Assembly: GCF_032380675.1 (NCBI RefSeq)
Contig: NZ_JAWDIX010000003.1
Span: 157,580-221,579 of the forward strand
DNA from: Anaerolentibacter hominis
Lineage (GTDB): Bacteria > Bacillota > Clostridia > Lachnospirales > Lachnospiraceae
Direction of reading: 5' to 3'
Length of the DNA stretch: 64,000 nt
Every line of letters begins with the position of its first letter. Position 1 is the stretch's first letter. The notes below the pieces were generated by a model. The model did no database searches and had not been told where the DNA came from. It saw only the letters and a program-made list of their open reading frames with translations. A program made the translations under genes and the position numbers. Shown in pieces: positions 25,002 through 33,437 of the stretch.

Positions 25002-25505
25002 TCAAAGCCCTCTCTGAAAAATAATCCAGTAGATGGTCCCCGCCGCGATTGCCGCACTGAATGGAATTACAGCAGACCTGTCCCTTCTATTTATCTCATA
25101 GGGCTTCCATTTTCTGTTTAAAAATGTGTTGAAACTGTAAATCTTAAGATAGCGCAGATAAGATCTCAGATCCCTCCGCCTGATTAAATGAATAATAGAC
25201 ATCAGACCTCCCGCCGCAAAGACAGGCAGCATGATGCTGATGACGGCAGAACCGCCATAGAAACCGCCGATTACAGAAAACAGCTTAAGGTCTCCCGCAC
25301 CGACCGCATGAATCGTGAAAAGTAAAAAAAGTAAAACCACCGGAACAACAGCTCCGGCGAGCCAGAACAGGCTTCCCCGCCACCCCGCTTCCCATATTCG
25401 GAAAAGCAGTCCCAGTGAAAGGCCGATGCCAATCCAGCCATTATGTATCCGATATTTCCGCACATCCTCTGCGGCTGCGATAAGGACAATACCGATCACG
25501 CACAA
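25002..25505 (-). CDS. Prepilin peptidase A24 (TadV/CpaA-like), second copy
   Basis: 167 residues, polytopic. A24 aspartates appear in AAAEDVRKYRIHN (about residue 14) and the GxGD motif GAGDLKLFSVIGG (about residue 70). The C-terminal quarter is basic and polar (RRRDLRSYLRYLKIYSFNTF). The start is a TTG 15 nt from AAGGAGG, a long spacing; a GTG two codons on is an alternative, and an ATG right after the site is out of frame. It is the first gene of the Tad operon, 80 bp past bofA, with a promoter in the gap. Confidence 0.88.
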   Translation of the reverse strand: MCVIGIVLIAAAEDVRKYRIHNGWIGIGLSLGLLFRIWEAGWRGSLFWLAGAVVPVVLLFLLFTIHAVGAGDLKLFSVIGGFYGGSAVISIMLPVFAAGGLMSIIHLIRRRDLRSYLRYLKIYSFNTFLNRKWKPYEINRRDRSAVIPFSAAIAAGTIYWIIFQRGL

Positions 25506-25543
25506 GTCTTTCGTATCATTCCTCCTTCGTTTGATGTATTCCT

Positions 25544-25573
25544 ATCATAGTACGGGACATCAAATATTGTCAA
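25544..25573 (-). promoter_or_regulatory. Promoter of the Tad locus
   Basis: On the minus strand a perfect TTGACA is followed after 18 nt by TATGAT. It lies in the gap between bofA and the first peptidase gene and should start the long pilus transcript. Confidence 0.7.
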
Positions 25574-25584
25574 TGAGTGAATTT

Positions 25585-25851
25585 TCACAAAACAAAATAG
25601 GAAATTCCGTATAAAAGTGCCAAACCAGGAACCCCAAGCAGCCCCGATAAAAGAATGGTTAACCCATTGATACCAACACTTAAGACAACACCGTTCATAC
25701 TTAAAATTGTATTTACAAAATAGATCGCTACAATGCCCAAAATACTCCGCAAAATGAAATTTCCGAGCAGCTGTCCCTTTTTCGCAAAGAGAGAAATCAC
25801 AAATACGACAGCACATACTGCCAGAAGAATCAAAAAAAGTTTTTCTCCCAT
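25585..25851 (-). CDS. bofA: Pro-sigmaK processing inhibitor BofA family protein
   Basis: 88 residues with three hydrophobic segments (LFLILLAVCAVVFVISLF, GIVAIYFVNTIL, LALLYGISYFVL). In spore formers BofA holds the SpoIVFB protease inactive in the mother-cell outer forespore membrane. The family pattern ILRSILGIVAIYFVN and GINGLTILLSGLLGVPG is clear. It is divergent from yaaL, its normal neighbour in Firmicutes. Presence of bofA indicates a sporulating lineage. Confidence 0.92.
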   Translation of the reverse strand: MGEKLFLILLAVCAVVFVISLFAKKGQLLGNFILRSILGIVAIYFVNTILSMNGVVLSVGINGLTILLSGLLGVPGLALLYGISYFVL

Positions 25852-26019
25852 GGTCTTTGTCCTTTTTGAAACTATTTATTATATTTATATCCTGACTTAT
25901 CCAGAATATGCATAATCTTCCTCTCCGGCGCTTATAATAAAAACAACAAGTAAACCGGATTGATACCTTAAGCTGCGGCTTTAAGGACAGGACTGAAAGA
26001 AATCAAAGTAAAAGGAGCT

Positions 26020-26058
26020 ATGCGGACTGCCTCTCTTTCAGCCGATTGGGCAGATTGA
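26020..26058 (+). other. Twelve-codon minigene in frame with yaaL
   Basis: AAAAGGAG lies 2 nt before an ATG that opens a 12-codon frame (MRTASLSADWAD) ending in TGA. The frame is the same as yaaL, which starts 24 bases after that stop without a ribosome site. It may be a leader peptide, or the original yaaL start interrupted by a nonsense change. Confidence 0.35.
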
Positions 26059-26082
26059 GCAGAGAATAATTCTGTTCAATGC

Positions 26083-26319
26083 ATGACAAAGAAAATGGGA
26101 CTATTTCGGAAACGGGAAATAACAGCGAAAGATACACTGATTGATGAGATTGAACAGACCAAGCGGGCGCTCACGATTGCTTACTCCAATTTTGAGAATG
26201 TGAGTGATCCGGATTTGATTGACTGTTATATTTATGAGGTAAATGCAGTTCAGAAACGCTATAAATATTTACTACGTATTGCAGAAAACCGCTATGCCGG
26301 GCAGAATCAGGGTTCTTAA
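26083..26319 (+). CDS. yaaL: DUF2508 family protein (YaaL-like)
   Basis: 78 residues, or 74 if MGLFRKRE is the true start, which resembles the family better. It is a small helical protein (DTLIDEIEQTKRALTIAYSNF, DCYIYEVNAVQKRYKYLLR). The function is unknown; genes of this family sit beside bofA and recR in Firmicutes. No ribosome site is seen in front of either ATG. A 12-codon frame with a strong site lies just upstream in the same frame, so translation may depend on reinitiation. Confidence 0.85.
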   Translation: MTKKMGLFRKREITAKDTLIDEIEQTKRALTIAYSNFENVSDPDLIDCYIYEVNAVQKRYKYLLRIAENRYAGQNQGS

Positions 26320-26374
26320 TAAAATTCGCCAATTATCCTTTTTTATATCTTCTCTTTGCCTTATCTTGTCATAG

Positions 26375-26405
26375 AAAAAGTGTCCGCATTATGCGGACAC
26401 TTTTT
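26375..26405. terminator. Bidirectional terminator between yaaL and glgP
   Basis: AAAAAGTGTCCGC pairs with GCGGACACTTTTT around a 5-nt loop. Seven T follow on the plus strand and an A-rich stem gives T on the other. It serves the two convergent genes. Confidence 0.9.
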
Positions 26406-26415
26406 TTGTTTCCAT

Positions 26416-28749
26416 TTATACATTCCAGATATCTTTCGCATACTCCCGTATTGTCCTGTCACTGGAAAACTTCCCGGCATGCACCATATTCAAATAGCAT
26501 TTCCGCCGGAATCCCATCCTGTCTTTATAGTCTCTGTTTACCTTTAGTTTCCTATCACAATAGGGCAGGAAATCCAGCAGAAGATAGTAATGATCTGGTT
26601 TATGCCAGCTGGCCCCCTTTAGTATGGCATCATAGAGTTCCTGAAACATACCGGTGCCGCCATCATCCAGAGTTCCGTCAACCAGCGTATCCAGCACCTT
26701 TTTAATCCTGGGATTATCCTCATAATATTTCATCGGATCGTAGCTTTCCTTTATCGCTTCGATATCGTCCACTCTCGCTCCGAAAATATAATTGTTCTCT
26801 TCCCCTGCCTGTTCCACAATTTCTATATTAGCGCCGTCATAGGTTCCAAGGGTAACCGCACCGTTCAGCATCAGTTTCATATTTCCTGTTCCGGATGCCT
26901 CCGTCCCTGCCGTGGATATCTGCTCTGAGACATCTGCCGCAGGCATTATTTTTTCAGCATAGGAAACATCATAATTGGAGACGAATACCACCTGGATCAG
27001 CTGACTGATCTCCTCATCTGCCGCAATGAATCCGGCAATTTCATTGATATACTTGATGATCCCCTTTGCCCGGTAATAGCCCGGAGCCGCCTTTGCGCCA
27101 AATAGGAATACTGTGGGGGTGAAATCCTTAATCCGGCCGTCCTTAATGCCAAAGTAGAAATCCAGGATAGAAAATGCATTCAGCAGCTGCCGTTTATATT
27201 CATGCAGCCTCTTAACCTGTACATCAAACATAAAGTCCGGTTTAATGATGATCCCTTCTTTTTTCTCCACATAATCCGCCAGCTGCCGTTTCTTTATCTG
27301 TTTAATCCGGTCAAATTCCCGTATCACGTCCCGGTGCTCTGTAAATGCATTCATAAACTTCAGCTTATCCAGATCCCAAACCCAATCTTTTCCAATTTTC
27401 TTTGAGATAAAATCAGCCAGCTCCGGATTACACAGCGCAAGCCATCTTCTCTGCGTAATTCCGTTTGTCTTATTATTAAATTTCTCCGGATACAGCGCAA
27501 ACCATTCCTTCAGGACATCCTTTTTCAGTATTTCCGTATGTATTCTCGCCACACCGTTGACAGAATGAGACGCGAATACGGCCATCCTCGCCATATGAAT
27601 CATTTTATCACTGATAATATCATAGGCAGGGAAATCCTCCGAAGCAATTCCCTTCACTTCCAGCTCCCTGTGAAGCGCTCTGGAAAGCATTTCAATATAT
27701 GGATACACATGAGGTATGACTGTCTTTAACAGGCGTACATTCCACTTCTCCAGAGCCTCTGCCATCACAGTATGATTGGTGTAGGCAAATACCCGTCTGG
27801 TCAGATTCAGCGCTGCATCAAATTCCATGCCTTCCTCTTCCATCATCAAACGGATAAATTCTGGTATCGCGATCACGGGATGGGTATCATTCAGCTGAAT
27901 GACGTATTTATCATCAAAGTGGTTAAAATCACCGCCCTGTTCCCGGAATGTACGGATCATGTCCTGAATAGATGCACTGGAGAAGAAATACTGTTGTTTC
28001 AGACGGAGCCGCTTCCCTGCATTGGTATCATCGTTGGGATACAGCACCATGGAAATAGCCTCGGCTTCATCCCTCTCCTGCACCGCTTTTCTGTATTTCT
28101 GCTCATTAAAGAGACCAAAGTCAAACTCATGTACCGGTTCCGCCTGCCACAGCCTCAAATTGTTAATCTGAAGCCTGTCATATCCAATAACAGGCATATC
28201 ATAAGGAACGGCATAAACCTGCTGGTTCCGGAATGTTATCAGAACTCTGTCATCCTCTCTGCGTTCGGACCAGGGATCACCGTCTTTTAGCCAGTCATCC
28301 GCCTCCTCCATCTGAAATCCATCCTTAAAATACTGGCGGAATAACCCATAGCGGTATCGTATTCCGTAACCGTTCAGCGGAACATGGATGGTAGCCGCGG
28401 AATCCAGAAAACAGGCTGCCAGCCGACCCAGACCGCCATTTCCCAGCGCGTTATCCTCTATCTCTTCAAATATATTAGGATCAATCTCATATTTCTGACA
28501 AAGAGAATGGAAGTCTTCCATCAGGCCCATATTCATCAGATTACTGTAAATCAGACGGCCCACCAGAAATTCCGCTGAGAAATATCCCACTTCCCGGCCC
28601 TGCTTCTTCTCTTTCCACTGCCTGTTCAGCTCGTTTCTGCAGACCTTGGAAACCGCACTGTACAACTCCCGCGGCCCGGCCTTTCGGATAGAAAAACCGC
28701 AGTCCATTTTCAGCGTCCGTTTTACCTTCGATACAAAATCCTTCGCCAT
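26416..28749 (-). CDS. glgP: Glycogen/maltodextrin phosphorylase
   Basis: 777 residues, GT35 family. Releases glucose-1-phosphate from alpha-1,4-glucans using pyridoxal phosphate. Motifs: GYFSAEFLVGR (near 55), EDNALGNGGLGRLAACFLDS (near 90), LNDTHPVIAIPE (near 285), and the cofactor segment EASGTGNMKLMLNGA with its lysine near 615, followed by GTYDGANIEI. The allosteric N-terminal extension of animal enzymes is missing, as usual in bacteria. It lies 38 bp downstream of malQ and should be co-transcribed. Confidence 0.97.
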   Translation of the reverse strand: MAKDFVSKVKRTLKMDCGFSIRKAGPRELYSAVSKVCRNELNRQWKEKKQGREVGYFSAEFLVGRLIYSNLMNMGLMEDFHSLCQKYEIDPNIFEEIEDNALGNGGLGRLAACFLDSAATIHVPLNGYGIRYRYGLFRQYFKDGFQMEEADDWLKDGDPWSERREDDRVLITFRNQQVYAVPYDMPVIGYDRLQINNLRLWQAEPVHEFDFGLFNEQKYRKAVQERDEAEAISMVLYPNDDTNAGKRLRLKQQYFFSSASIQDMIRTFREQGGDFNHFDDKYVIQLNDTHPVIAIPEFIRLMMEEEGMEFDAALNLTRRVFAYTNHTVMAEALEKWNVRLLKTVIPHVYPYIEMLSRALHRELEVKGIASEDFPAYDIISDKMIHMARMAVFASHSVNGVARIHTEILKKDVLKEWFALYPEKFNNKTNGITQRRWLALCNPELADFISKKIGKDWVWDLDKLKFMNAFTEHRDVIREFDRIKQIKKRQLADYVEKKEGIIIKPDFMFDVQVKRLHEYKRQLLNAFSILDFYFGIKDGRIKDFTPTVFLFGAKAAPGYYRAKGIIKYINEIAGFIAADEEISQLIQVVFVSNYDVSYAEKIMPAADVSEQISTAGTEASGTGNMKLMLNGAVTLGTYDGANIEIVEQAGEENNYIFGARVDDIEAIKESYDPMKYYEDNPRIKKVLDTLVDGTLDDGGTGMFQELYDAILKGASWHKPDHYYLLLDFLPYCDRKLKVNRDYKDRMGFRRKCYLNMVHAGKFSSDRTIREYAKDIWNV

Positions 28750-28787
28750 AGTCTCCTCCTTGCTTGTTGTTCTATTTCACCGGTTTA

Positions 28788-30275
28788 TCAACGGTTATAC
28801 CGCCCGGTCAGATCCAGCAAAAACCTTTGCCGCTCCGTATCAAAAGCATTCTGATCCATTCTCCAGCGCCACCAGCCGCCCACCTTTCCAGGCAGGTTCA
28901 TCCTCGATTCCGCGCCCAGGTGAAGGATATCCTGCATTTGAAAAATAACAGTATCTGCAATTGTCGAATACCCCAGCTTTATCATAGCATCCGGAAAATC
29001 CCTTTTGCTTCCGACCCCCAGATAAGCTTTTGCTTCTTTTAGCCGTTCCCCTCTCATATTCTTAAAATATGCCGCAATGGGCTCATTATCATGGGTTCCC
29101 CCATAGACTACCAGATTGCTGCTTTTATAATTATGAGGAAGATACTCGCTGTCCGGCGTGCCGTCAAAACCAAATAGCAATATCTTCATTCCCGGCCAGC
29201 CGGTCTGCTTCATCAGACGGCGCACCCCTTTGCTGACCACCCCCAGGTCTTCGGCGATGATCTCGGTTTCGCCCCCGATCGATTCTTTAATCACTTTCGT
29301 CAGCTTACTGCCCGGACCCGGCCGCCATGTGCCGTTCTGCGCTGTGGGATGGCCGGCGGGTATACTGTAATAACGTACAATGCCGATAAAATGATCAATC
29401 CGAATTACATCATAGAGGGATTTAAGTGTCTTCATACGAAGTCTCCACCAGGCGAAATCAGAATCTTCCATAGCTTCCCAGTCATACAGAGGATTCCCCC
29501 ACCGCTGTCCGGTACTGGAAAAATAATCCGGCGGAACACCGGCAACATGAATCGGCTTTTTCCTCTCGTCCAGCTCGAACAGATCCCCGTGCGTCCACAC
29601 ATCAGCGCTGTCATAAGCCACATAGAGGGGTATATCTCCTATTATCCGTATTCCCAGACCGTTCACATAGGTTTTCAGTTTCTTCCACTGCGTATAAAAC
29701 TTAAACTGGCAAAATTTCCAGAATTCAATCTCTCCGGCAAGAGTCCTTTTGTAATGCTTCAGACTTTCCGGTTTCCTCAGTCGGATTCCCTCATCCCAGA
29801 CCGCCCATTCCTTATGGCCGAACTTCTCCTTCACCGCCATATAAAGAGCATAATCGTCCAGCCAGGCCTCCTGTGCTTTTTCAAATTCCAGGTAAGCACT
29901 CTTATTCCTGTGTTTGCTTCTCAAGAATGCCTTCTTTAATACGGCAAACCGTTTGGAAAACAAAAGCTCATAGTCGACATGATCCTCCCGTTCTCCCCAG
30001 TCCTGTTCCAGTTCATTTTTCTTAAGCAGTCCTTCCTCCGCAAGAAAATCCAGATCAATATAATACGGGTTGCCTGCAAAGGCTGAAAATGACTGATATG
30101 GACTGTCCCCATAGCTGGTAGGGCCTACAGGAAGTACCTGCCAGTATTTCTGCCCTGCCGCCGCCAGCTGGTCTGCAAACTCGAAAGCAGCCTTCCCTAT
30201 GGTACCTATGCCATAAGGCGACGGCAGACTGCTGACCGGGAGCAGGATTCCCGCTCCTCTTTCTTTTTCCTTCAT
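28788..30275 (-). CDS. malQ: 4-alpha-glucanotransferase
   Basis: 495 residues, GH77. Disproportionates maltodextrins, making chains that the phosphorylase can use. Motifs: LLPVSSLPSPYGIGT (10-24), QVLPVGPTSYGDSPYQ, DIPLYVAYDSADVW (near 215), IRIDHFIGIVRYYSIPAG with the nucleophile aspartate (near 295), IIAEDLGVV with the acid glutamate (near 340), and GTHDNEPI (near 395). It heads a malQ-glgP pair. No regulator or transporter for maltose is adjacent. Confidence 0.97.
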   Translation of the reverse strand: MKEKERGAGILLPVSSLPSPYGIGTIGKAAFEFADQLAAAGQKYWQVLPVGPTSYGDSPYQSFSAFAGNPYYIDLDFLAEEGLLKKNELEQDWGEREDHVDYELLFSKRFAVLKKAFLRSKHRNKSAYLEFEKAQEAWLDDYALYMAVKEKFGHKEWAVWDEGIRLRKPESLKHYKRTLAGEIEFWKFCQFKFYTQWKKLKTYVNGLGIRIIGDIPLYVAYDSADVWTHGDLFELDERKKPIHVAGVPPDYFSSTGQRWGNPLYDWEAMEDSDFAWWRLRMKTLKSLYDVIRIDHFIGIVRYYSIPAGHPTAQNGTWRPGPGSKLTKVIKESIGGETEIIAEDLGVVSKGVRRLMKQTGWPGMKILLFGFDGTPDSEYLPHNYKSSNLVVYGGTHDNEPIAAYFKNMRGERLKEAKAYLGVGSKRDFPDAMIKLGYSTIADTVIFQMQDILHLGAESRMNLPGKVGGWWRWRMDQNAFDTERQRFLLDLTGRYNR

Positions 30276-30350
30276 ATACTCATTAACTCCATTATTTCTA
30301 TCGTAATTATATACTGATTTTTAAATAAAAGACTTATTGATCATAAGGAC

Positions 30351-30393
30351 AAAAAAGAGCCCATCCTCCCCAGTGGGGGAACGAAGGACTCTT
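30351..30393 (-). terminator. Terminator of the PfkB kinase gene
   Basis: On the minus strand AAGAG pairs with CTCTT, and TCCCC pairs with GGGGA inside. Six T follow. It begins 13 bp past the kinase stop. Confidence 0.75.
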
Positions 30394-30405
30394 ATTCATG
30401 TCTCG

Positions 30406-31356
30406 TTATTCTGTGTATCTGCCTGCCTCACGCATTACCTGATATACCTGCTCAATATTCTTGACACAGGTATTGGCTCCTACCCCGCGGATCGCTATGC
30501 TTCCCACCGCTGATGCAAATGTTCCGCATTTCTCCAGGTTCCATCCCTTCAAAACACCAGTCAGAAATCCTGCTACAAAGTTGTCTCCGGCACCGGTGGA
30601 ATCCACACATTCAGCCGGGAAAATCGGGATATGATACCGCTCATTTGCGTTTCTGATCAGACAGCCGTCTGTTCCGAGTTTTATTATAACATTCTTAATT
30701 CCATATGACAAGAAAACATCCGTCATTTTATCAACGTCCTCTTCTCCCGTCAAATCAAGCGCCTCTACATAGCTGGGCAGAAAATAGTCAAGGGAAGCAA
30801 ATGCTCCTGCCAGTTCTTCAATCTTGACTCCCCGCATGTTGCTCATCGTATCTGCACAGGTAATAACGCCCTGTTTCTTTGCCTCTGCCAGATACTCCGG
30901 CAGGTATTCGTCCAGGCCCTGAAAAGTGAAAATACTGCCGATGCTGACCATCTTCGTATGTTTCAGCTGCTCCAGGTCCAAATGTTCTCTGGAAAGCTCT
31001 CCCATTCCAGCCTGATAAGATACCAGATTCCGCTCTCCATCCCCATGAATCAATACAAAGCTTGTCCTGGTCCGGCTGCCAGGAATAACCACACAGTTGC
31101 TGGTATCCACCCCGGCATCCTCCAGCATTTTTCTAACGCTTGCGCCTGTATCATCGTCGCCCGGGGCCGTAGCGATTCCCGTCACATTCCCCAGACGGGA
31201 AAATACAATACTCTGATTGGAGGCATCTCCTCCAACATGATAGTCCAGAGTAGATAAAATACTCTTGTCCACTTCAAATATACTTGGGTCCATCGGTTTC
31301 ATCATAACATCCGAAGTGATCCCTCCCACGCATAATACATCCAGATCCTTATACAT
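30406..31356 (-). CDS. PfkB-family sugar kinase
   Basis: 316 residues from MYKDLDVLCVGGITSDV. The longest frame adds 55 residues that are only a read-through of intergenic hairpins, so I reject it. The ribokinase-family N-terminal motif appears as GGDASNQSIVFSRLG (near 42), and the C-terminal motif as DSTGAGDNFVAGFLTG (near 255) with the catalytic aspartate. IKLGTDGCLI is also typical. It is the last gene of the ribose-type sugar operon and probably phosphorylates the imported sugar. The exact sugar is unknown. A terminator and strong hairpins separate it from the isomerase gene, so its expression may be independent. Confidence 0.9.
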   Translation of the reverse strand: MYKDLDVLCVGGITSDVMMKPMDPSIFEVDKSILSTLDYHVGGDASNQSIVFSRLGNVTGIATAPGDDDTGASVRKMLEDAGVDTSNCVVIPGSRTRTSFVLIHGDGERNLVSYQAGMGELSREHLDLEQLKHTKMVSIGSIFTFQGLDEYLPEYLAEAKKQGVITCADTMSNMRGVKIEELAGAFASLDYFLPSYVEALDLTGEEDVDKMTDVFLSYGIKNVIIKLGTDGCLIRNANERYHIPIFPAECVDSTGAGDNFVAGFLTGVLKGWNLEKCGTFASAVGSIAIRGVGANTCVKNIEQVYQVMREAGRYTE

Positions 31357-31400
31357 TACACTACTACCTATACCTTTCCCGTCCTGGGCGCGAACAAATT

Positions 31401-31472
31401 CAAGTACGCCTCGGCGTACTTGCTGCGAGCCGCACGTCATGCTTTGCATGACATAATACATCTGTGCGGCTC
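31401..31472 (-). repeat. Hairpin cluster in the kinase leader
   Basis: CAAGTACGCC pairs perfectly with GGCGTACTTG over a 2-base loop. Next to it GAGCCGCAC pairs perfectly with GTGCGGCTC, enclosing a third perfect hairpin GTCATGC-TTT-GCATGAC. Three nested or adjacent perfect stems within 72 bp are not expected by chance. It is either a mobile repeat unit or a structured leader RNA. Confidence 0.75.
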
Positions 31473-31630
31473 TGCAATCCGCCGGAGGCTTTAACTTGGA
31501 AGGAGACTGGGCTCCCACCAAGACGAATTTGTTATTTACTCACCACCTATAAAGGTAGGAGTCTTATCTACTTCCATGATAAATACAGCCCATATACGTA
31601 CCTTTTTCCGTATCTATTATAAATGCAAAA

Positions 31631-31657
31631 ACAGCCATACGCAAGACGTACGGCTGT
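31631..31657 (-). terminator. Terminator of the RpiB-like gene
   Basis: ACAGCC-TACG pairs with CGTA-GGCTGT with one G-U type position. TTTTT follows on the minus strand. It lies 50 bp past the stop codon. Confidence 0.8.
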
Positions 31658-31707
31658 CATTTTTCGTTTTTATAAAAACTCACCCTGCTTATAGTAATAC
31701 GCAAAGC

Positions 31708-32178
31708 TTATTTGCAAAGCTTCTCATCCAGTTTCTGAACTTCTGCATAAGCCCATACCAGATAATCCGAGCGTGCTCCCATACCTTCTGTAAATTCTGT
31801 ATTCAGGAAACGATCTACCATCAGATTCGCCTGGAACGGAGCAACCAGATTTGTACCCATACACATACAGTTAGCATTATTGATGGCTCTGCATTTTAAT
31901 GCGGCCCATTCACTCTCCACAACAGCGGCATAAACGCCCTTGTGTTTATTAGCAATAATGGACATACCCATACCGGAGCTGCACACCAGAATTCCTCTGT
32001 CTGCCTTTCCTTCCTGAATTGCGTTAGCAACCAGATCGGATACTGCAAAATAATCCATCGGTTTTTCAGGGTCCTGTGTTCCAACATCTTCAAATTCCAT
32101 ACCCAGTTCAATCAGATGTTTTTTAATACTTTCCTTTAACGGGTATCCTGCTGCGTCTGATCCAATGTACAATTTCAT
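31708..32178 (-). CDS. RpiB/LacAB-family sugar-phosphate isomerase, divergent
   Basis: 156 residues. The fold is clear from KLYIGSDAAGYPLKESI (1-18), GILVCSSGMGMSIIANK (near 63-80) and NNANCMCMGTN (near 98). The catalytic cysteine region (VCSSGMG) is kept. The usual GSDHAG is GSDAAG, and the histidine in the LCHD segment is replaced (AVVESEWAA), so two residues that handle ring opening and phosphate in ribose-5-phosphate isomerase B are lost. A different pentose or hexose phosphate is likely. It belongs to the ribose-type ABC operon with the PfkB kinase. Confidence 0.85.
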   Translation of the reverse strand: MKLYIGSDAAGYPLKESIKKHLIELGMEFEDVGTQDPEKPMDYFAVSDLVANAIQEGKADRGILVCSSGMGMSIIANKHKGVYAAVVESEWAALKCRAINNANCMCMGTNLVAPFQANLMVDRFLNTEFTEGMGARSDYLVWAYAEVQKLDEKLCK

Positions 32179-32343
32179 GTCTTAAACCTCCCATATATTC
32201 TGCGTGTTATCCTGTACGGCGGCGGAAATATCCGGAATATCGACTTTCCTTTTCAGTTGAATATTATAATGAAATATTTTCAAACTCCGCTATCAAAAAT
32301 TATAACATTTTTTCACAGGCTTGTATAGAGAAAACTTAAAAAA

Positions 32344-32382
32344 TCCATCGCCATTGTAAAAATATGTTCCAATGGCGATGGA
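32344..32382 (-). terminator. Strong stem-loop terminator after rbsC
   Basis: TCCATCGCCATTG pairs perfectly with CAATGGCGATGGA (13 bp, 13-nt loop), followed by six T on the minus strand. It separates the transporter genes from the isomerase and kinase genes, which are therefore expressed at lower level or from their own promoter. Confidence 0.9.
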
Positions 32383-32414
32383 CTAATTATTAATTTATGA
32401 AATTCAAGCTAAGA

Positions 32415-33437
32415 TCAAGCTTTTTTCGGGAACAGGTACTCTTTCAGAGTCAGACCTGCTTCTTCGGAAGCTTTCTTTAATACGTCGATTTCAACTGCAA
32501 GGATAATAACAACACCCTTTGCGATCATCTGCCAATAGTAGTTGATCTGCAGCAAGTTGAAACCATTTACCATGGTAGCCAGAACCAGAGCACCGATTAA
32601 TGCGCCTACTGTAGAACCTGTACCACCTCTCATGGATACACCACCAAGAACGTTGGATGCGATGGCATCACCTTCGTAACCAACACCGGAAGAAGGCTGT
32701 CCGGAATACAGCTTAGCAGCAAGTACACAGCCGCCTAATGCAGATAACATACCAGAGAAGATATACGCGATCTTTTTGATCTTCTTCGGGTTAATTCCTG
32801 AATAACGTGCAGCTTCCTCATTACCACCAACCGCATACATATGACGGCCAAGTACAGTTCTGGAAAGAATAATTGCACAGATAACGAACGCGATCAACAG
32901 AATAACAACCGGGAACGGAATCGGTCCAACATGACCATTACCGATGAAGGAGAAGGAGTCCTCTGTATTTCTAACTGGAAGACCACCTGTTAACAGATAT
33001 CCTAAACCACGGAAAATATTCTGTGTAGAAAGTGTTACAACGTATGGAAGCAAGTTCCACTCTGTTACAAAGTAACCATTTACAAATCCCATTGCAGCGC
33101 CGGCAACTAAGGTAAGAAGAACACCAAGCCATACCGGTACGCCTGCATTGATAATCATAACGAGGATAACACCGGTTGTCGCACAGTTTGCACCAACAGA
33201 AAGGTCGATACAGCCGACGATCAAGATAAATGTCATACCAAATGCCATCAAACCATTCTGTACAGCCTGACGAACAACGTTAATTAAGTTATCATAAGTT
33301 AAGAATGTATCACCTGTTAAAACGATCCACAAGATACAAAGTAACAGGAATCCAACAAGGATACCACCATTATTTCTAAAGAAGTTCTTGAAGCCTCTTG
33401 TAAAGGCATTTCCTGATTTTTTAGTTTTCTCCGCCAC
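32415..33437 (-). CDS. rbsC: Ribose-type ABC transporter permease
   Basis: 340 residues with about eight to ten membrane helices, RbsC/AraH family. Signatures include GCIDLSVGANCATTGV (near 82), GGNEEAARYSGIN (near 205) and NVLGGVSMRGGTGS (near 265). It forms the pore for sugar uptake with the RbsA-like ATPase, whose gene it overlaps by 17 nt. Sequence does not reveal whether the sugar is ribose, allose, galactofuranose or another. Confidence 0.93.
   Translation of the reverse strand: MAEKTKKSGNAFTRGFKNFFRNNGGILVGFLLLCILWIVLTGDTFLTYDNLINVVRQAVQNGLMAFGMTFILIVGCIDLSVGANCATTGVILVMIINAGVPVWLGVLLTLVAGAAMGFVNGYFVTEWNLLPYVVTLSTQNIFRGLGYLLTGGLPVRNTEDSFSFIGNGHVGPIPFPVVILLIAFVICAIILSRTVLGRHMYAVGGNEEAARYSGINPKKIKKIAYIFSGMLSALGGCVLAAKLYSGQPSSGVGYEGDAIASNVLGGVSMRGGTGSTVGALIGALVLATMVNGFNLLQINYYWQMIAKGVVIILAVEIDVLKKASEEAGLTLKEYLFPKKA

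Larger units (their letters stand above)
31357..31707. other. 351-bp structured gap between the kinase and RpiB-like genes
   Basis: The gap holds the terminator of the RpiB-like gene, then a T/A-rich stretch, then a block of strong hairpins in the kinase leader, listed separately. GGGAAAGG lies 15 nt before the kinase ATG; the closer TAGG is weak. No other gene is visible. Confidence 0.6.

Noticed and set aside
26056..26058. Selenocysteine at the TGA between the minigene and yaaL
   Set aside because: No downstream SECIS-like hairpin, and the family has no residue at that position.
31357..31521. 55-residue N-terminal extension of the PfkB kinase
   Set aside because: It only translates intergenic hairpins; the kinase fold starts at the later ATG.
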